Shown: piece by piece, positions 1 through 6,376 of the stretch
How positions within the stretch are numbered: position 1 is the stretch's first letter
Layout of the letters: each line of letters opens with the position of its first letter
From: Clostridiales bacterium
GTDB taxonomy: Bacteria > Bacillota > Clostridia > Oscillospirales > Oscillospiraceae
Direction: 5' to 3'
DNA length: 10,974 nt
Assembly (NCBI GenBank): GCA_009774055.1
Contig: VSNB01000096.1
Span: 1-10,974 of the forward strand
Made by a program: the position numbers and the translations under genes
Notes under the pieces: generated by a model
Told to the model about the DNA's origin: nothing
Seen by the model: only the letters and a program-made list of their open reading frames with translations
Database searches by the model: none

Positions 1-177
1 CAGTGGAACGAGGTCTTTGCCGACGTTACCATCGCCTCCGCTATTCTGGACCGCGTTCTGCATCACTGTACCGTTATTAATATCAAGGGTGAGTCTTACC
101 GCCTGAAAGAGCGCAAGGAATTTATGCGCCAGAAACAGCAAATTGTAAATACCCTATTTGACCAAGGAAACGCTTGA
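1..177 (+). CDS. istB: IstB-like ATP-binding transposition helper (C-terminal 58 residues)
   Basis: This is the C-terminal tail of IstB, the AAA+ ATPase that helps the IstA transposase of IS21-family elements choose a target. Frame 1 is open from base 1 to the TGA at 175-177. The residues WNEVFAD, AILDRVLHH and GESYRLKE match the conserved end of the family, where a stretch of the form AilDRllHh...i.G.SYRlk closes the ATPase domain. The Walker motifs are upstream of the window, so I cannot say whether this copy is intact. It lies just before a probable IS21 right end near 254, as expected for istB, which is normally the last gene of the element. Confidence 0.85.
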   Translation, partial: QWNEVFADVTIASAILDRVLHHCTVINIKGESYRLKERKEFMRQKQQIVNTLFDQGNA

Positions 178-196
178 TTTTGTTGCCCCCCTTGCC

Positions 197-223
197 GCCG
201 AAAAACTACAAAATTTCTTCGGC
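197..223 (+). repeat. Small hairpin after istB
   Basis: GCCGAA (197-202) and TTCGGC (218-223) form a 6-bp inverted repeat with a 15-base AT-rich loop. It is followed by GTTTTCTT. It could act as a weak terminator for istB or be part of the subterminal structure of the IS. A second near-palindrome, GACG...CGTC, follows at 255-272, just outside the proposed element end. Confidence 0.4.
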
Positions 224-341
224 GTTTTCTTACAATTTCAAATTGGCGTTGACAGACGAAAAATTTTCCGTCAAGATACGTGCCCGCCTATTGGTACAGC
301 TTCTCAATATCGCAGAGGTTTTGGATCATGTCTTCTCGTAA

Positions 342-600
342 GAAGCGAAATCCAAACGGAGACGGGCCTACGAGAAGTATATCCAGATGTCTGACTTCCT
401 CATCAAGAAGGTCCTGGATAACTTTGATTTCTCGTTCCAACCCTCCATCGATAAGTACCAAATCGCTAAACTGGCCACCATGCGCTTCCTGGAAAACAGG
501 GAGAATGTAGACAGGCATCGGCAAGACCCATCTAGCCTCCGCTCTGGGTCTTACGGCGGCTCGGTACCGCTTCTCCACTTATAAGAAATGGCACCAATAG
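342..600 (+). pseudogene. istB: Broken istB fragment (IS21 family)
   Basis: This is the N-terminal/middle part of a second IstB. From 342 the frame reads through LDNFDFSFQPSID, LATMRFLENREN, which is the conserved IstB stretch just before the Walker A loop. After about 509 the homology moves to another frame: from 511 it reads TGIGKTHLASALGL, the Walker A region, up to a TAG at 598-600. Several residues normally present between REN(V) and the Walker Gly/Thr are missing, so a short deletion caused the frameshift. In the upstream frame there is a TAA at 339-341. Similarity to IstB fades after RYRFSTY (about 583), where the neighbouring IS5-type remnant begins. The rest of the ATPase is absent. 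It cannot make a working protein. Confidence 0.8.
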
Positions 601-601
601 G

Positions 602-982
602 CTAAAACCTTTTCAGGAGAGTGCGAAAAGCGGCAATGGTACAAACCGCCTGAGCAGAACAGACAGATATTTCATAATCTTTGGAAAGGCGGCGGGAATT
701 GTTGAGCCATGCCAGAGAACGTTCAGCGATCCACCGCTTGGGCGTGATCTCCCATTCAGGTTTGACGCGTACAGAAATATCCACGCCAAGTCCCAGTACA
801 TTGGAAACATCCTGTTCAAAGGTCTTGCGGTATCCCGCATCAGCACAAAATCGCTGAATAGATGGATAGGTCTCACATACTTTTTTCGCAACCAAAATTC
901 CTGCCTTGGTATCATGTATATTGGCAGCATGAATTACCACCCCCAGCAGATTACCCATAGTATCCACTACAATTTGATACCC
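602..982 (-). pseudogene. IS5-family DDE transposase, 3' remnant
   Basis: The minus-strand frame ending at 602 encodes the C-terminal half of a DDE transposase (DDE_Tnp_1 type, IS5 family, probably the IS427/ISL2-like group). The recognisable part starts at GYQIVVDTMGNLLGVVIHAANIHD. It contains the first Asp (VVDT), the second Asp (CADAGYR) and the Glu in AERSLAW, followed by a normal end (RTLLKRF). The N-terminal part that binds the IS ends is gone: upstream of about 982 the frame stays open to 1060 but reads into the leader and start of the MerR gene and no longer looks like a transposase. The remnant is therefore truncated. It abuts the broken istB at about 584-601, so one element probably inserted into or recombined with the other. 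Confidence 0.8.
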
Positions 983-1020
983 TATAATGAGGTGTAAAAC
1001 GACAGAGAGGCGGGCGAAAT

Positions 1021-2517
1021 ATGAACATCCGAGAGATCGAACGGCAGCTGGGCATTCCACGGGCCAATATCCGATACTATGAAGAGGAGGGCCTGCTCCA
1101 CCCGGCGCGAGGGAGCAACAACTACCGGACCTACTCCGAGAAGGACGTGGAAACGCTGCGGAAAATCCGGCTGCTGCGGCGGCTGGACATGCCCATCGAA
1201 ACCATCCGGGCGGTCCAGGCGGGGGAGGTGCCCTTGGCCGAAGCGGTGGCGCGGCAGGAGCGGCTGCTGGAAAACGAGGCGGCGAAGCTGGATGTGGCCC
1301 GGGAGGTCTGCCGGTCTATGCTGGCCGACCAGGTAACCTATGCGGCCCTGGAGCCCGCCCGGTATGACGAGGCGTGCCCTGCCCTGTATGGACGGCAGAC
1401 GGAGCCGGAAACGCCCAAGAAGCCACCGGTAGAGGGAGCGGAGTGGGCCAACCGGCCCTGGCAGCGGTTCTGGGCCAGGAGCCTGGATCTTGCCCTGGCC
1501 TCCGGAGCCGTGGCGGTCACGCTGTCGCTGGCGTTTCACGTCAGCGCTTTGACTATGAACAGCAGGGCTCTCCAGCTGCTGGTCCTTTTGCTGGAGTGGG
1601 CGCTGGTATTTGCCGCAGAGCCCCTGCTGCTGAGCGTCTGGGGGACCACGCCGGGGAAGTGGCTGCTGGGGCTGGAGCTCCGGGACAGCGAGGGAAGGAA
1701 GCTCAGCCGCAGGGAGGCCCTGGAGCGGCTGTGGGGCGTGCTGTGGAAGGGTTACGGGTGTGAAATCCCCTTCTACGGGCTGTACCGATTTTACAAGAGC
1801 TACCAAGCCTGTTCCAGCGGAGAGGGGATGCCCTACGACCGGGAGCGGGACTTCCAGTATTACAGCCTGGTCCCCGGCCGGTGGTACGGGCGGGCGGCGG
1901 TTTCCGTCGCGCTGGCGGCGCTCATTTCCCTGGGAAGCACCTGGTGCGGCTATCAGGTACTGCTGCCGCCCAACCGGGGGGCTATCACCAAAGCGGAGCT
2001 GGCGGAAAATATCAGCGCTCTGGCGAAACGGCTGGACTACGCCCTGTGGGTGGACGAGGACGGCTATGAGCTGGCGCAGCAGACCATGAGCTGGCGGGAG
2101 GAAGGCGGCCCCTGGGTGGAGCAGGTCTATGGGGAGCCAATCTCGGACGAGCCCGTCTACACGGTGGAGACGGATGAAAACGGATATGTGACCGCCGTGA
2201 TCCGCACAGAAGAAGGCGGCTTTAACGGGGAAGAACGATCCTTCACCTGGCTGAATACCCGGAAAATTGAGCTGGCTGTCATGGCTTTCGCCGGAACCTC
2301 CGGCAGCGGCTGGCAGCTGTCCAGAAGCCCGCTGCTCCGGGAGCTGACGCGATACGATGTATGGGAGGACGGCGCCGCCGTCAACGCCGGAGGATTCGCG
2401 CTGACGGCCGCTCTGGAGCAGGAGGGATACGACGCCGGAGCAGGGGTTCTGGTATCCCGGGAAGGAGCGGAGAGCGGGTGGTACCGCTTCACAGTCCGGC
2501 TGGAAAAGGCCGCCTAG
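1021..2517 (+). CDS. MerR-type regulator fused to an RDD membrane domain
   Basis: This is a 498-residue one-component regulator. Residues 1-70 are a MerR helix-turn-helix with wing (NIREIERQLGIPRANIRYYEEEGLL, then NNYRTYSEKDVETLRKIRLLR), and about 75-100 is the usual MerR coiled dimer helix. Residues 145-262 look like an RDD domain: RFWARSLDLAL with a first TM at about 154-172, a second at about 183-206, then GTTPGKWLLGLEL. A third TM lies at 291-311. Residues 315-498 are hydrophilic and probably outside the cell, with no family I recognise. The ATG at 1021 follows AGAGAGG (1004-1010). The likely role is to sense something at or outside the membrane and control transcription directly, as CadC does with another fold; that is inference. 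No target gene is obvious, and the leader overlaps the truncated IS5 remnant. Confidence 0.85.
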   Translation: MNIREIERQLGIPRANIRYYEEEGLLHPARGSNNYRTYSEKDVETLRKIRLLRRLDMPIETIRAVQAGEVPLAEAVARQERLLENEAAKLDVAREVCRSMLADQVTYAALEPARYDEACPALYGRQTEPETPKKPPVEGAEWANRPWQRFWARSLDLALASGAVAVTLSLAFHVSALTMNSRALQLLVLLLEWALVFAAEPLLLSVWGTTPGKWLLGLELRDSEGRKLSRREALERLWGVLWKGYGCEIPFYGLYRFYKSYQACSSGEGMPYDRERDFQYYSLVPGRWYGRAAVSVALAALISLGSTWCGYQVLLPPNRGAITKAELAENISALAKRLDYALWVDEDGYELAQQTMSWREEGGPWVEQVYGEPISDEPVYTVETDENGYVTAVIRTEEGGFNGEERSFTWLNTRKIELAVMAFAGTSGSGWQLSRSPLLRELTRYDVWEDGAAVNAGGFALTAALEQEGYDAGAGVLVSREGAESGWYRFTVRLEKAA

Positions 2518-2593
2518 CGTCCACGAAAAATATGCAACCTGCCCAAATTCTGTTTGTGGAGCTTGTGCCAAAAGGAGAATTTATACCAGCATA

Positions 2594-2622
2594 TTGACAT
2601 CCCGCCCAGCGCCTGTTACATT
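2594..2622 (+). promoter_or_regulatory. Sigma-A type promoter of glnA
   Basis: A perfect TTGACA (2594-2599) is separated by 17 bases from TACATT (2617-2622). Transcription would begin near 2629, leaving a leader of about 57 bases before the glnA ATG at 2686. Because the promoter lies downstream of an earlier in-frame ATG at 2554, it supports the later start. Confidence 0.65.
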
Positions 2623-2685
2623 CAATTTACCGCTGGTCCCGACGATAGGGCGCCGGTGAAATATGAATTAAATTTGAGGTGGCTT

Positions 2686-4113
2686 ATGACAAAAAAAGTG
2701 GAGGACATTCTGCAATTCTGCCAGGAAAAAGGCGTTCGGATGATCGACTTCAAGACCGTGGATCTCACCGGCCGCTGGCACCACGTCACCCTCCCCGTGG
2801 AGCGCTTCAACGAGGACACCGTCAAATACGGCATCGGCTTTGACGGCTCCAACTTCGGCTACGCATCGGTGGAGAAGAGCGACATGGTTTTCGTGCCGGA
2901 TCTGGACACCGCCTGCCTGGAGCCCTTCGCCGCCGCGCCCACCCTGTCCATGACCGGGGACGTACAGATCATCGACCAGCCGGAGAACCGCCGGTTCGGC
3001 CAGTACGCCCGCAGCGTCACCCAGCGGGCCGAGGAATACATGCGGGAAACCGGCATCGCCGACACGATGGTGGTGGGCCCGGAGTTTGAATTCTATGTCT
3101 TTGACCGGGTCAGCTTTGAAAACGCCCCCCACCGCGCCTCCTTCCGGGTGGACTGCGCCGAGGCGGACTGGACCGCCGCCGACCCCGACAGCCTGGGCTA
3201 TCAGACCGCCCACCACGACGGCTACCATGCCGCCCTGCCCCAGGACGTGACCTTCGACCTGCGCAACGACATCTGCATGAAAATGGCGGACTGGGGCGTC
3301 CAGGTGAAGTACCACCACCACGAGGTGGGCGGCCCCGGCCAGCTGGAGGTAGAGGTGGAGCCCGAGAGCCTCACTGAAATGGCCGACAAGACCATGATTA
3401 CCAAGTACCTCATCAAGAACTGCGCTATCCGCGCCGGAAAGACTGCCACCTTCATGCCCAAGCCCCTCCACGGTGAGGCGGGCAGCGGCATGCACGTCCA
3501 CATCTGGCTGTGGAAGGACGGCAAGCCCCTGTTTTATGACGAGAAGGGCTACTCCCAGCTGTCTGACACGGCGCTGTGGTTCATCGGCGGCCTGCTCAAG
3601 CACGCGGGGAGCCTGTGCGCCATCACCAACCCCTCCACCAATTCCTTCAAGCGGCTGGTGCCCGGCTTCGAGGCCCCGGTGACCATCGGCTATGCCACCG
3701 CCAACCGCTCCTCCATCATCCGCATCCCGGCCTACGCCAAAACCCCGGCCCAGAAGCGGTTCGAGCTGCGCAACCCCGACGCCACCTGCAACCCCTACTA
3801 CGCCTACGCCGCCATCCTCATGGCGGGCCTGGACGGCATTCTCAACAAGATCGATCCCCACGAAAACGGCTGGGGTCCCTATGACTTCAACCTCTTCAAG
3901 CTCTCCGACGAGGACAAGGCCCGCATCCAGGGCCTGCCCAAGTCCCTGGGGGAGGCCCTGGACGCCCTGGAGGCGGACCACGGCTACCTCACCGCCGGCG
4001 GCGTGTTTCCGGAGGAGCTGATCCGGAACTGGATCAAGCTCAAGCGGGCTGAGGAGGAGGAAATCTCCAAAATCCCCACCTCCGTGGAATTCCAGAAATA
4101 CTATACGCTGTAA
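2686..4113 (+). CDS. glnA: Glutamine synthetase, type I
   Basis: This enzyme joins ammonia to glutamate with ATP in the cytosol and works as a dodecamer. The 475-residue length is normal for GS-I. Motifs seen are GFDGSN near the N-terminus, GPEFEF with metal-binding Glu133 and Glu135, HHHEVGGPGQ, NPSTNSFKRLVPGFEAP with Arg323 and Glu329, and RIPAY...KRFELRNPDATCNPY. The tail GGVFPEELI...SVEFQKYY resembles the enterobacterial (beta-type) end. The loop that carries the adenylylated Tyr in that class (NLYDLP) reads NLFKLS here, with Phe404 in place of Tyr, so GlnE-type adenylylation is not possible at that site. The start at 2686 is chosen over an in-frame ATG at 2554 because GAGGTGG (2676-2682) precedes it and the promoter lies at 2594-2622. 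It is transcribed alone and followed by a hairpin. Confidence 0.97.
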   Translation: MTKKVEDILQFCQEKGVRMIDFKTVDLTGRWHHVTLPVERFNEDTVKYGIGFDGSNFGYASVEKSDMVFVPDLDTACLEPFAAAPTLSMTGDVQIIDQPENRRFGQYARSVTQRAEEYMRETGIADTMVVGPEFEFYVFDRVSFENAPHRASFRVDCAEADWTAADPDSLGYQTAHHDGYHAALPQDVTFDLRNDICMKMADWGVQVKYHHHEVGGPGQLEVEVEPESLTEMADKTMITKYLIKNCAIRAGKTATFMPKPLHGEAGSGMHVHIWLWKDGKPLFYDEKGYSQLSDTALWFIGGLLKHAGSLCAITNPSTNSFKRLVPGFEAPVTIGYATANRSSIIRIPAYAKTPAQKRFELRNPDATCNPYYAYAAILMAGLDGILNKIDPHENGWGPYDFNLFKLSDEDKARIQGLPKSLGEALDALEADHGYLTAGGVFPEELIRNWIKLKRAEEEEISKIPTSVEFQKYYTL

Positions 4114-4138
4114 AGGCAATACTATATTGCAAGCGCGC

Positions 4139-4174
4139 GGGAGCGGCCCTTCCGAAGACGGGAGGACCGCTCCC
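4139..4174 (+). terminator. Hairpin after glnA
   Basis: GGGAGCGG (4139-4146) pairs with CCGCTCCC (4167-4174), with further partial pairing inside. It starts 26 bases after the glnA stop. The following bases (CTGTTGTC) are only weakly T-rich, so it may be a weak or Rho-aided terminator, or mainly an mRNA-end stabiliser. Confidence 0.55.
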
Positions 4175-4289
4175 CTGTTGTCAGCTCCCAGCCTCTCCCA
4201 ACCGTGCAGAAAAAGAGAGGACAGCCTCAATCCCAAGGGCTATACTGTCATTTATAGCAATCCTCAAAAATACTGACAGCAGTTCGGCA

Positions 4290-4342
4290 GATACAGGCGG
4301 CACATCCCTGCGTCGTCATCCTTGTGCTGTACCGCCTGTATC
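4290..4342 (+). repeat. 11-bp inverted repeat upstream of the AraC-type gene
   Basis: GATACAGGCGG (4290-4300) is repeated perfectly inverted as CCGCCTGTATC (4332-4342), and CACA (4301-4304) can pair with TGTG (4323-4326) inside it. It lies 61 bases before the ATG of the AraC-type regulator. It could be an operator, a leader hairpin, or a remnant of a small palindromic repeat. The rest of the glnA-araC gap (4114-4403) holds a terminator hairpin and a shorter CTGTCA/TGACAG inverted pair (4245-4250 and 4274-4279), but no clear promoter. Confidence 0.5.
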
Positions 4343-4403
4343 CGCCTCCTTTGCTGTTATTATTTCTGAGAATTGCGATAGAAAGCGCAAGGAGGAACCG
4401 CCT

Positions 4404-5246
4404 ATGGAATGGGTCGACCGGCTCAACCAGACCATCGCATACATTGAGGACCACCTGACCGAAGAGATTGCCTGTGAAGCCCTGGCCCGCCTGGCCTGCT
4501 GCTCGGCGTACCACTACCAGCGGATGTTCGCCTATATGGCGGGGGTACCCCTGTCGGAATACATCCGGCGGCGGCGGATGTCCCTGGCGGCGGTGGACCT
4601 CCAGGCCGGGGAAAAGGTCCTGGACACCGCCCTCAAGTACGGCTATCAGTCCCCCACCGCCTTCAACCGGGCCTTCCAGGCGGTCCACGGCATCCCGCCC
4701 TCGGCGGCCCGGGAGCCCGGCGCGGTGGTAAAGTCCTTTTCGCCCCTGTGCTTTACTATCACCATAAAGGGAGTCGAAGAAATGGAGTATCGCATTGAGA
4801 AGCGGGAGGCGTTTCGGATCGTGGGCGTTTCCGCGCCGCTGGACACGGACCTGGAGAAAAACTTCGCCGTGGTGCCCCGGCTATGGGGCAGGGCCGCGTC
4901 AGACGGAACCATCCCCCGGCTGGCAGAGATGATGGACGGCCAGCCTATGGGCCTGCTGGGAGTCAGCGCCTGCGGCGGGGAGGATTGGCGGTACTGGATC
5001 GCCGTGGCCAGCAGCCAGCCTGCCGGGGATTTCCGGGAATACGCCGTCCCCGCCGCCACCTGGGCCGTTTTCCCCGGCGAGGGAACCAGCGCATCCTTGC
5101 AGGAGCTGGAGAGACGAATCATTACCGAATGGCTCCCCGCCTCCGGGTACGAGTACGGCAGTGCGCCGGATATCGAGGTCTACCTCAACGCAGACCCGAA
5201 TAACGCCAAATACGAGGTCTGGATTCCCGTGGTCAAGAAGAGCTGA
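4404..5246 (+). CDS. AraC-family regulator with GyrI-like effector domain
   Basis: This 280-residue transcription factor has its DNA-binding part first. Residues 1-105 carry two helix-turn-helix units of the AraC/XylS type (IACEALARLACCSAYHYQRMFAYMAGVPLSEYI, then DTALKYGYQSPTAFNRAFQAVHGIPPS). Residues 127-280 are a GyrI-like/AraC effector-binding domain: YRIEKREAFRIVGVSA at its start, ATWAVFPGEG, ITEWLPASGYEYGSAPDIEVYLN and EVWIPV at its end. This layout is that of Rob-like and many Firmicute regulators that bind small, often hydrophobic or cationic, ligands and control efflux or stress genes. The ligand and targets are unknown here, and no transporter sits beside it. AAGGAGG (4389-4395) supports the ATG at 4404. 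It converges on the minus-strand gene at 5298, separated by a shared terminator. Confidence 0.92.
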   Translation: MEWVDRLNQTIAYIEDHLTEEIACEALARLACCSAYHYQRMFAYMAGVPLSEYIRRRRMSLAAVDLQAGEKVLDTALKYGYQSPTAFNRAFQAVHGIPPSAAREPGAVVKSFSPLCFTITIKGVEEMEYRIEKREAFRIVGVSAPLDTDLEKNFAVVPRLWGRAASDGTIPRLAEMMDGQPMGLLGVSACGGEDWRYWIAVASSQPAGDFREYAVPAATWAVFPGEGTSASLQELERRIITEWLPASGYEYGSAPDIEVYLNADPNNAKYEVWIPVVKKS

Positions 5247-5249
5247 AAA

Positions 5250-5286
5250 AAGGAGCCGCGCTCCGTGCATCGGAGCGCGGCTCCTT
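5250..5286. terminator. Bidirectional terminator
   Basis: A perfect 16-bp stem (5250-5265 with 5271-5286) has a 5-base loop TGCAT. It sits between convergent genes. Read on the minus strand the stem is followed by six T (complement of 5246-5251, partly inside the stem), a typical intrinsic terminator for the gene ending at 5298. On the plus strand it is followed by CTCACTC, less T-rich, but the strong stem starts 3 bases after the araC-type stop codon. Confidence 0.85.
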
Positions 5287-5297
5287 CTCACTCATCG

Positions 5298-6305
5298 CTA
5301 CCGATACTCCTCCAAAAGGAACATCGGCTTGATGCAGACCACCTCGTCGTACTCCTCCTGCTCCACCTGGACGGAGGAATTGAGGGCCTTCAGATCCGCC
5401 TTCAATACCTCCAGAGCCTCCCCGCAGGTCTGGGCCCGCCCCTCCCGGAGGATACGGATCATCCGCTCCAGGACGATGGGATGGGCGTACCAATAGGGCA
5501 CCGGAAATTCCTCCCCCTCGCCCACATACTCCCGCAGAGCGTCCCTGGCCGCCTCCCACTCCCGGGTCACGGCCTTTTTGTTGTTTCTGGCGGTAGGCAG
5601 CACGTTGGCCCCGGAAAAGAAGAAGATCGCCGCCATGCCGAACAGCAGGAAGTAGACCCCGCCGCCGTTCTTATGGAGCCAGGCCCACACGCCGTAGGCC
5701 AGCGCCGCCGCCCCAAGGACCACAATGGTCAGGGCCGCCCACTTGTAGGCCGGACTGCTCTGGTCGCTGGTCCGCTTGGCCCGGGCGGCCCGGGCCAGTC
5801 GGTTGGAGGGACCCGGGTTCTCCTCCAGCCGATCCCTGGCCTTCTCCAGCTCCTCCCGCGCCCACTGGGCCTGGGGGGCAAGCTCCTTGAGATAGCGCGC
5901 CGCCTCCCGCCGGGCCTTCTCCGCCATGCGGCGCTCCCCATCCTCGCTGAGCCGGGGGATGTCCGGACGGACCCTGGAGAAATACTCCAGCAGGCGGTCC
6001 ACGTCCTCCTCCCGCTTGAAGTTGCACTGCTTCCTCCGCCCGCCGTCGTATTCCACCACCAGATAGGGGATGGAGGCGAACACGCCCCGGCCGGTGAAGC
6101 CGCCCCGGCTCATGGCCACCCGCTTGAAGACCCGGCGGACGGAGGACAGCGTTACATAGAAGCAGCGGTCGATATAAAAGCTGTTGAGATACAGGGCCCT
6201 CTCGCCTACGCCGCAGGGACCGAAGCGCCTGCAGCTCCTCTTGTCCTCCGCCAGGGCCCCGGGCTCCAGGCCCTCCCGGCTGAGCTGTTTTGGTTTGAAG
6301 ATCAT
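5298..6305 (-). CDS. Two-TM membrane protein of unknown function
   Basis: The 335-residue protein is not one I can name. Residues about 35-115 are a compact beta-rich region (ALYLNSFYIDRCFYVTLSSVRRVFKR, then SIPYLVVEYDGG, NFKREEDVDRLLEYF) whose pattern recalls a bacterial PH-like fold; this is a guess. Residues about 119-165 are charged and probably helical or coiled. Two TM segments follow at 188-210 and 215-235. The remaining 100 residues are soluble, with a helical EALEVLKADLKAL stretch. Both ends probably face the cytoplasm. The ATG at 6305 is preferred to one at 6320 because AGGAGG (6311-6316, minus strand) lies 5 bases before it and would be inside the longer form. It lies 71 bases after cstA with a terminator between, so it depends on read-through or a promoter I cannot see. 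Confidence 0.8.
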   Translation of the reverse strand: MIFKPKQLSREGLEPGALAEDKRSCRRFGPCGVGERALYLNSFYIDRCFYVTLSSVRRVFKRVAMSRGGFTGRGVFASIPYLVVEYDGGRRKQCNFKREEDVDRLLEYFSRVRPDIPRLSEDGERRMAEKARREAARYLKELAPQAQWAREELEKARDRLEENPGPSNRLARAARAKRTSDQSSPAYKWAALTIVVLGAAALAYGVWAWLHKNGGGVYFLLFGMAAIFFFSGANVLPTARNNKKAVTREWEAARDALREYVGEGEEFPVPYWYAHPIVLERMIRILREGRAQTCGEALEVLKADLKALNSSVQVEQEEYDEVVCIKPMFLLEEYR

Positions 6306-6320
6306 GGATGCCTCCTGCAT

Positions 6321-6355
6321 AAAAAGAGCGGAGGGACGGGAAATCCGCCCCTCCG
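6321..6355 (-). terminator. Intrinsic terminator after cstA
   Basis: On the minus strand, CGGAGGG (6349-6355 complement) pairs with CCCTCCG (6329-6335 complement), and an inner CGG/CCG pair extends it across one mismatch. The stem is followed by CTCTTTTT (6321-6328 complement). It ends directly before the translation start of the next minus-strand gene, so it may work as an attenuator between the two genes. Confidence 0.75.
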
Positions 6356-6376
6356 CCGCCGTTTGTATGGATGATG

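Larger units (their letters stand above)
1..254 (+). mobile_element. Right-hand part of an IS21-family element
   Basis: The end of an istB gene is followed by about 77 AT-rich non-coding bases. IS21-family elements end in 5'-TG...CA-3'. The sequence GGCGTTGACA at 245-254 read on the minus strand begins TGTCAACGCC, which fits such a terminus, so I place the element's right end at about 254. The left end and istA lie outside the window. The exact end is inference; the istB homology is clear. Confidence 0.6.

Noticed and set aside
255..341. Coding continuation of the second istB upstream of 342
   Set aside because: The frame carries a stop at 339-341 and the residues before it (such as LVQLLNIAEVLDHVFS) cannot be matched to IstB with confidence.
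982..2571. A 529-residue minus-strand reading frame across the MerR-type gene
   Set aside because: It is antisense to a well-supported gene, is rich in Pro, Gln and Arg with no domain, and is expected from GC-rich codon use.
2554..2685. A longer N-terminus for glutamine synthetase from the ATG at 2554
   Set aside because: The extra 44 residues do not resemble GS, and a TTGACA-17-TACATT promoter lies inside them; GAGGTGG directly precedes the ATG at 2686.
2668..4236. A 522-residue minus-strand frame across glnA
   Set aside because: Low-complexity Gly/Val/His-rich product antisense to a clear glutamine synthetase.
5265..6374. A 369-residue plus-strand frame opposite the two-TM protein
   Set aside because: Pro/Leu/Gly-rich product without features; the minus-strand frame has TM segments, a ribosome site and terminators on both sides.
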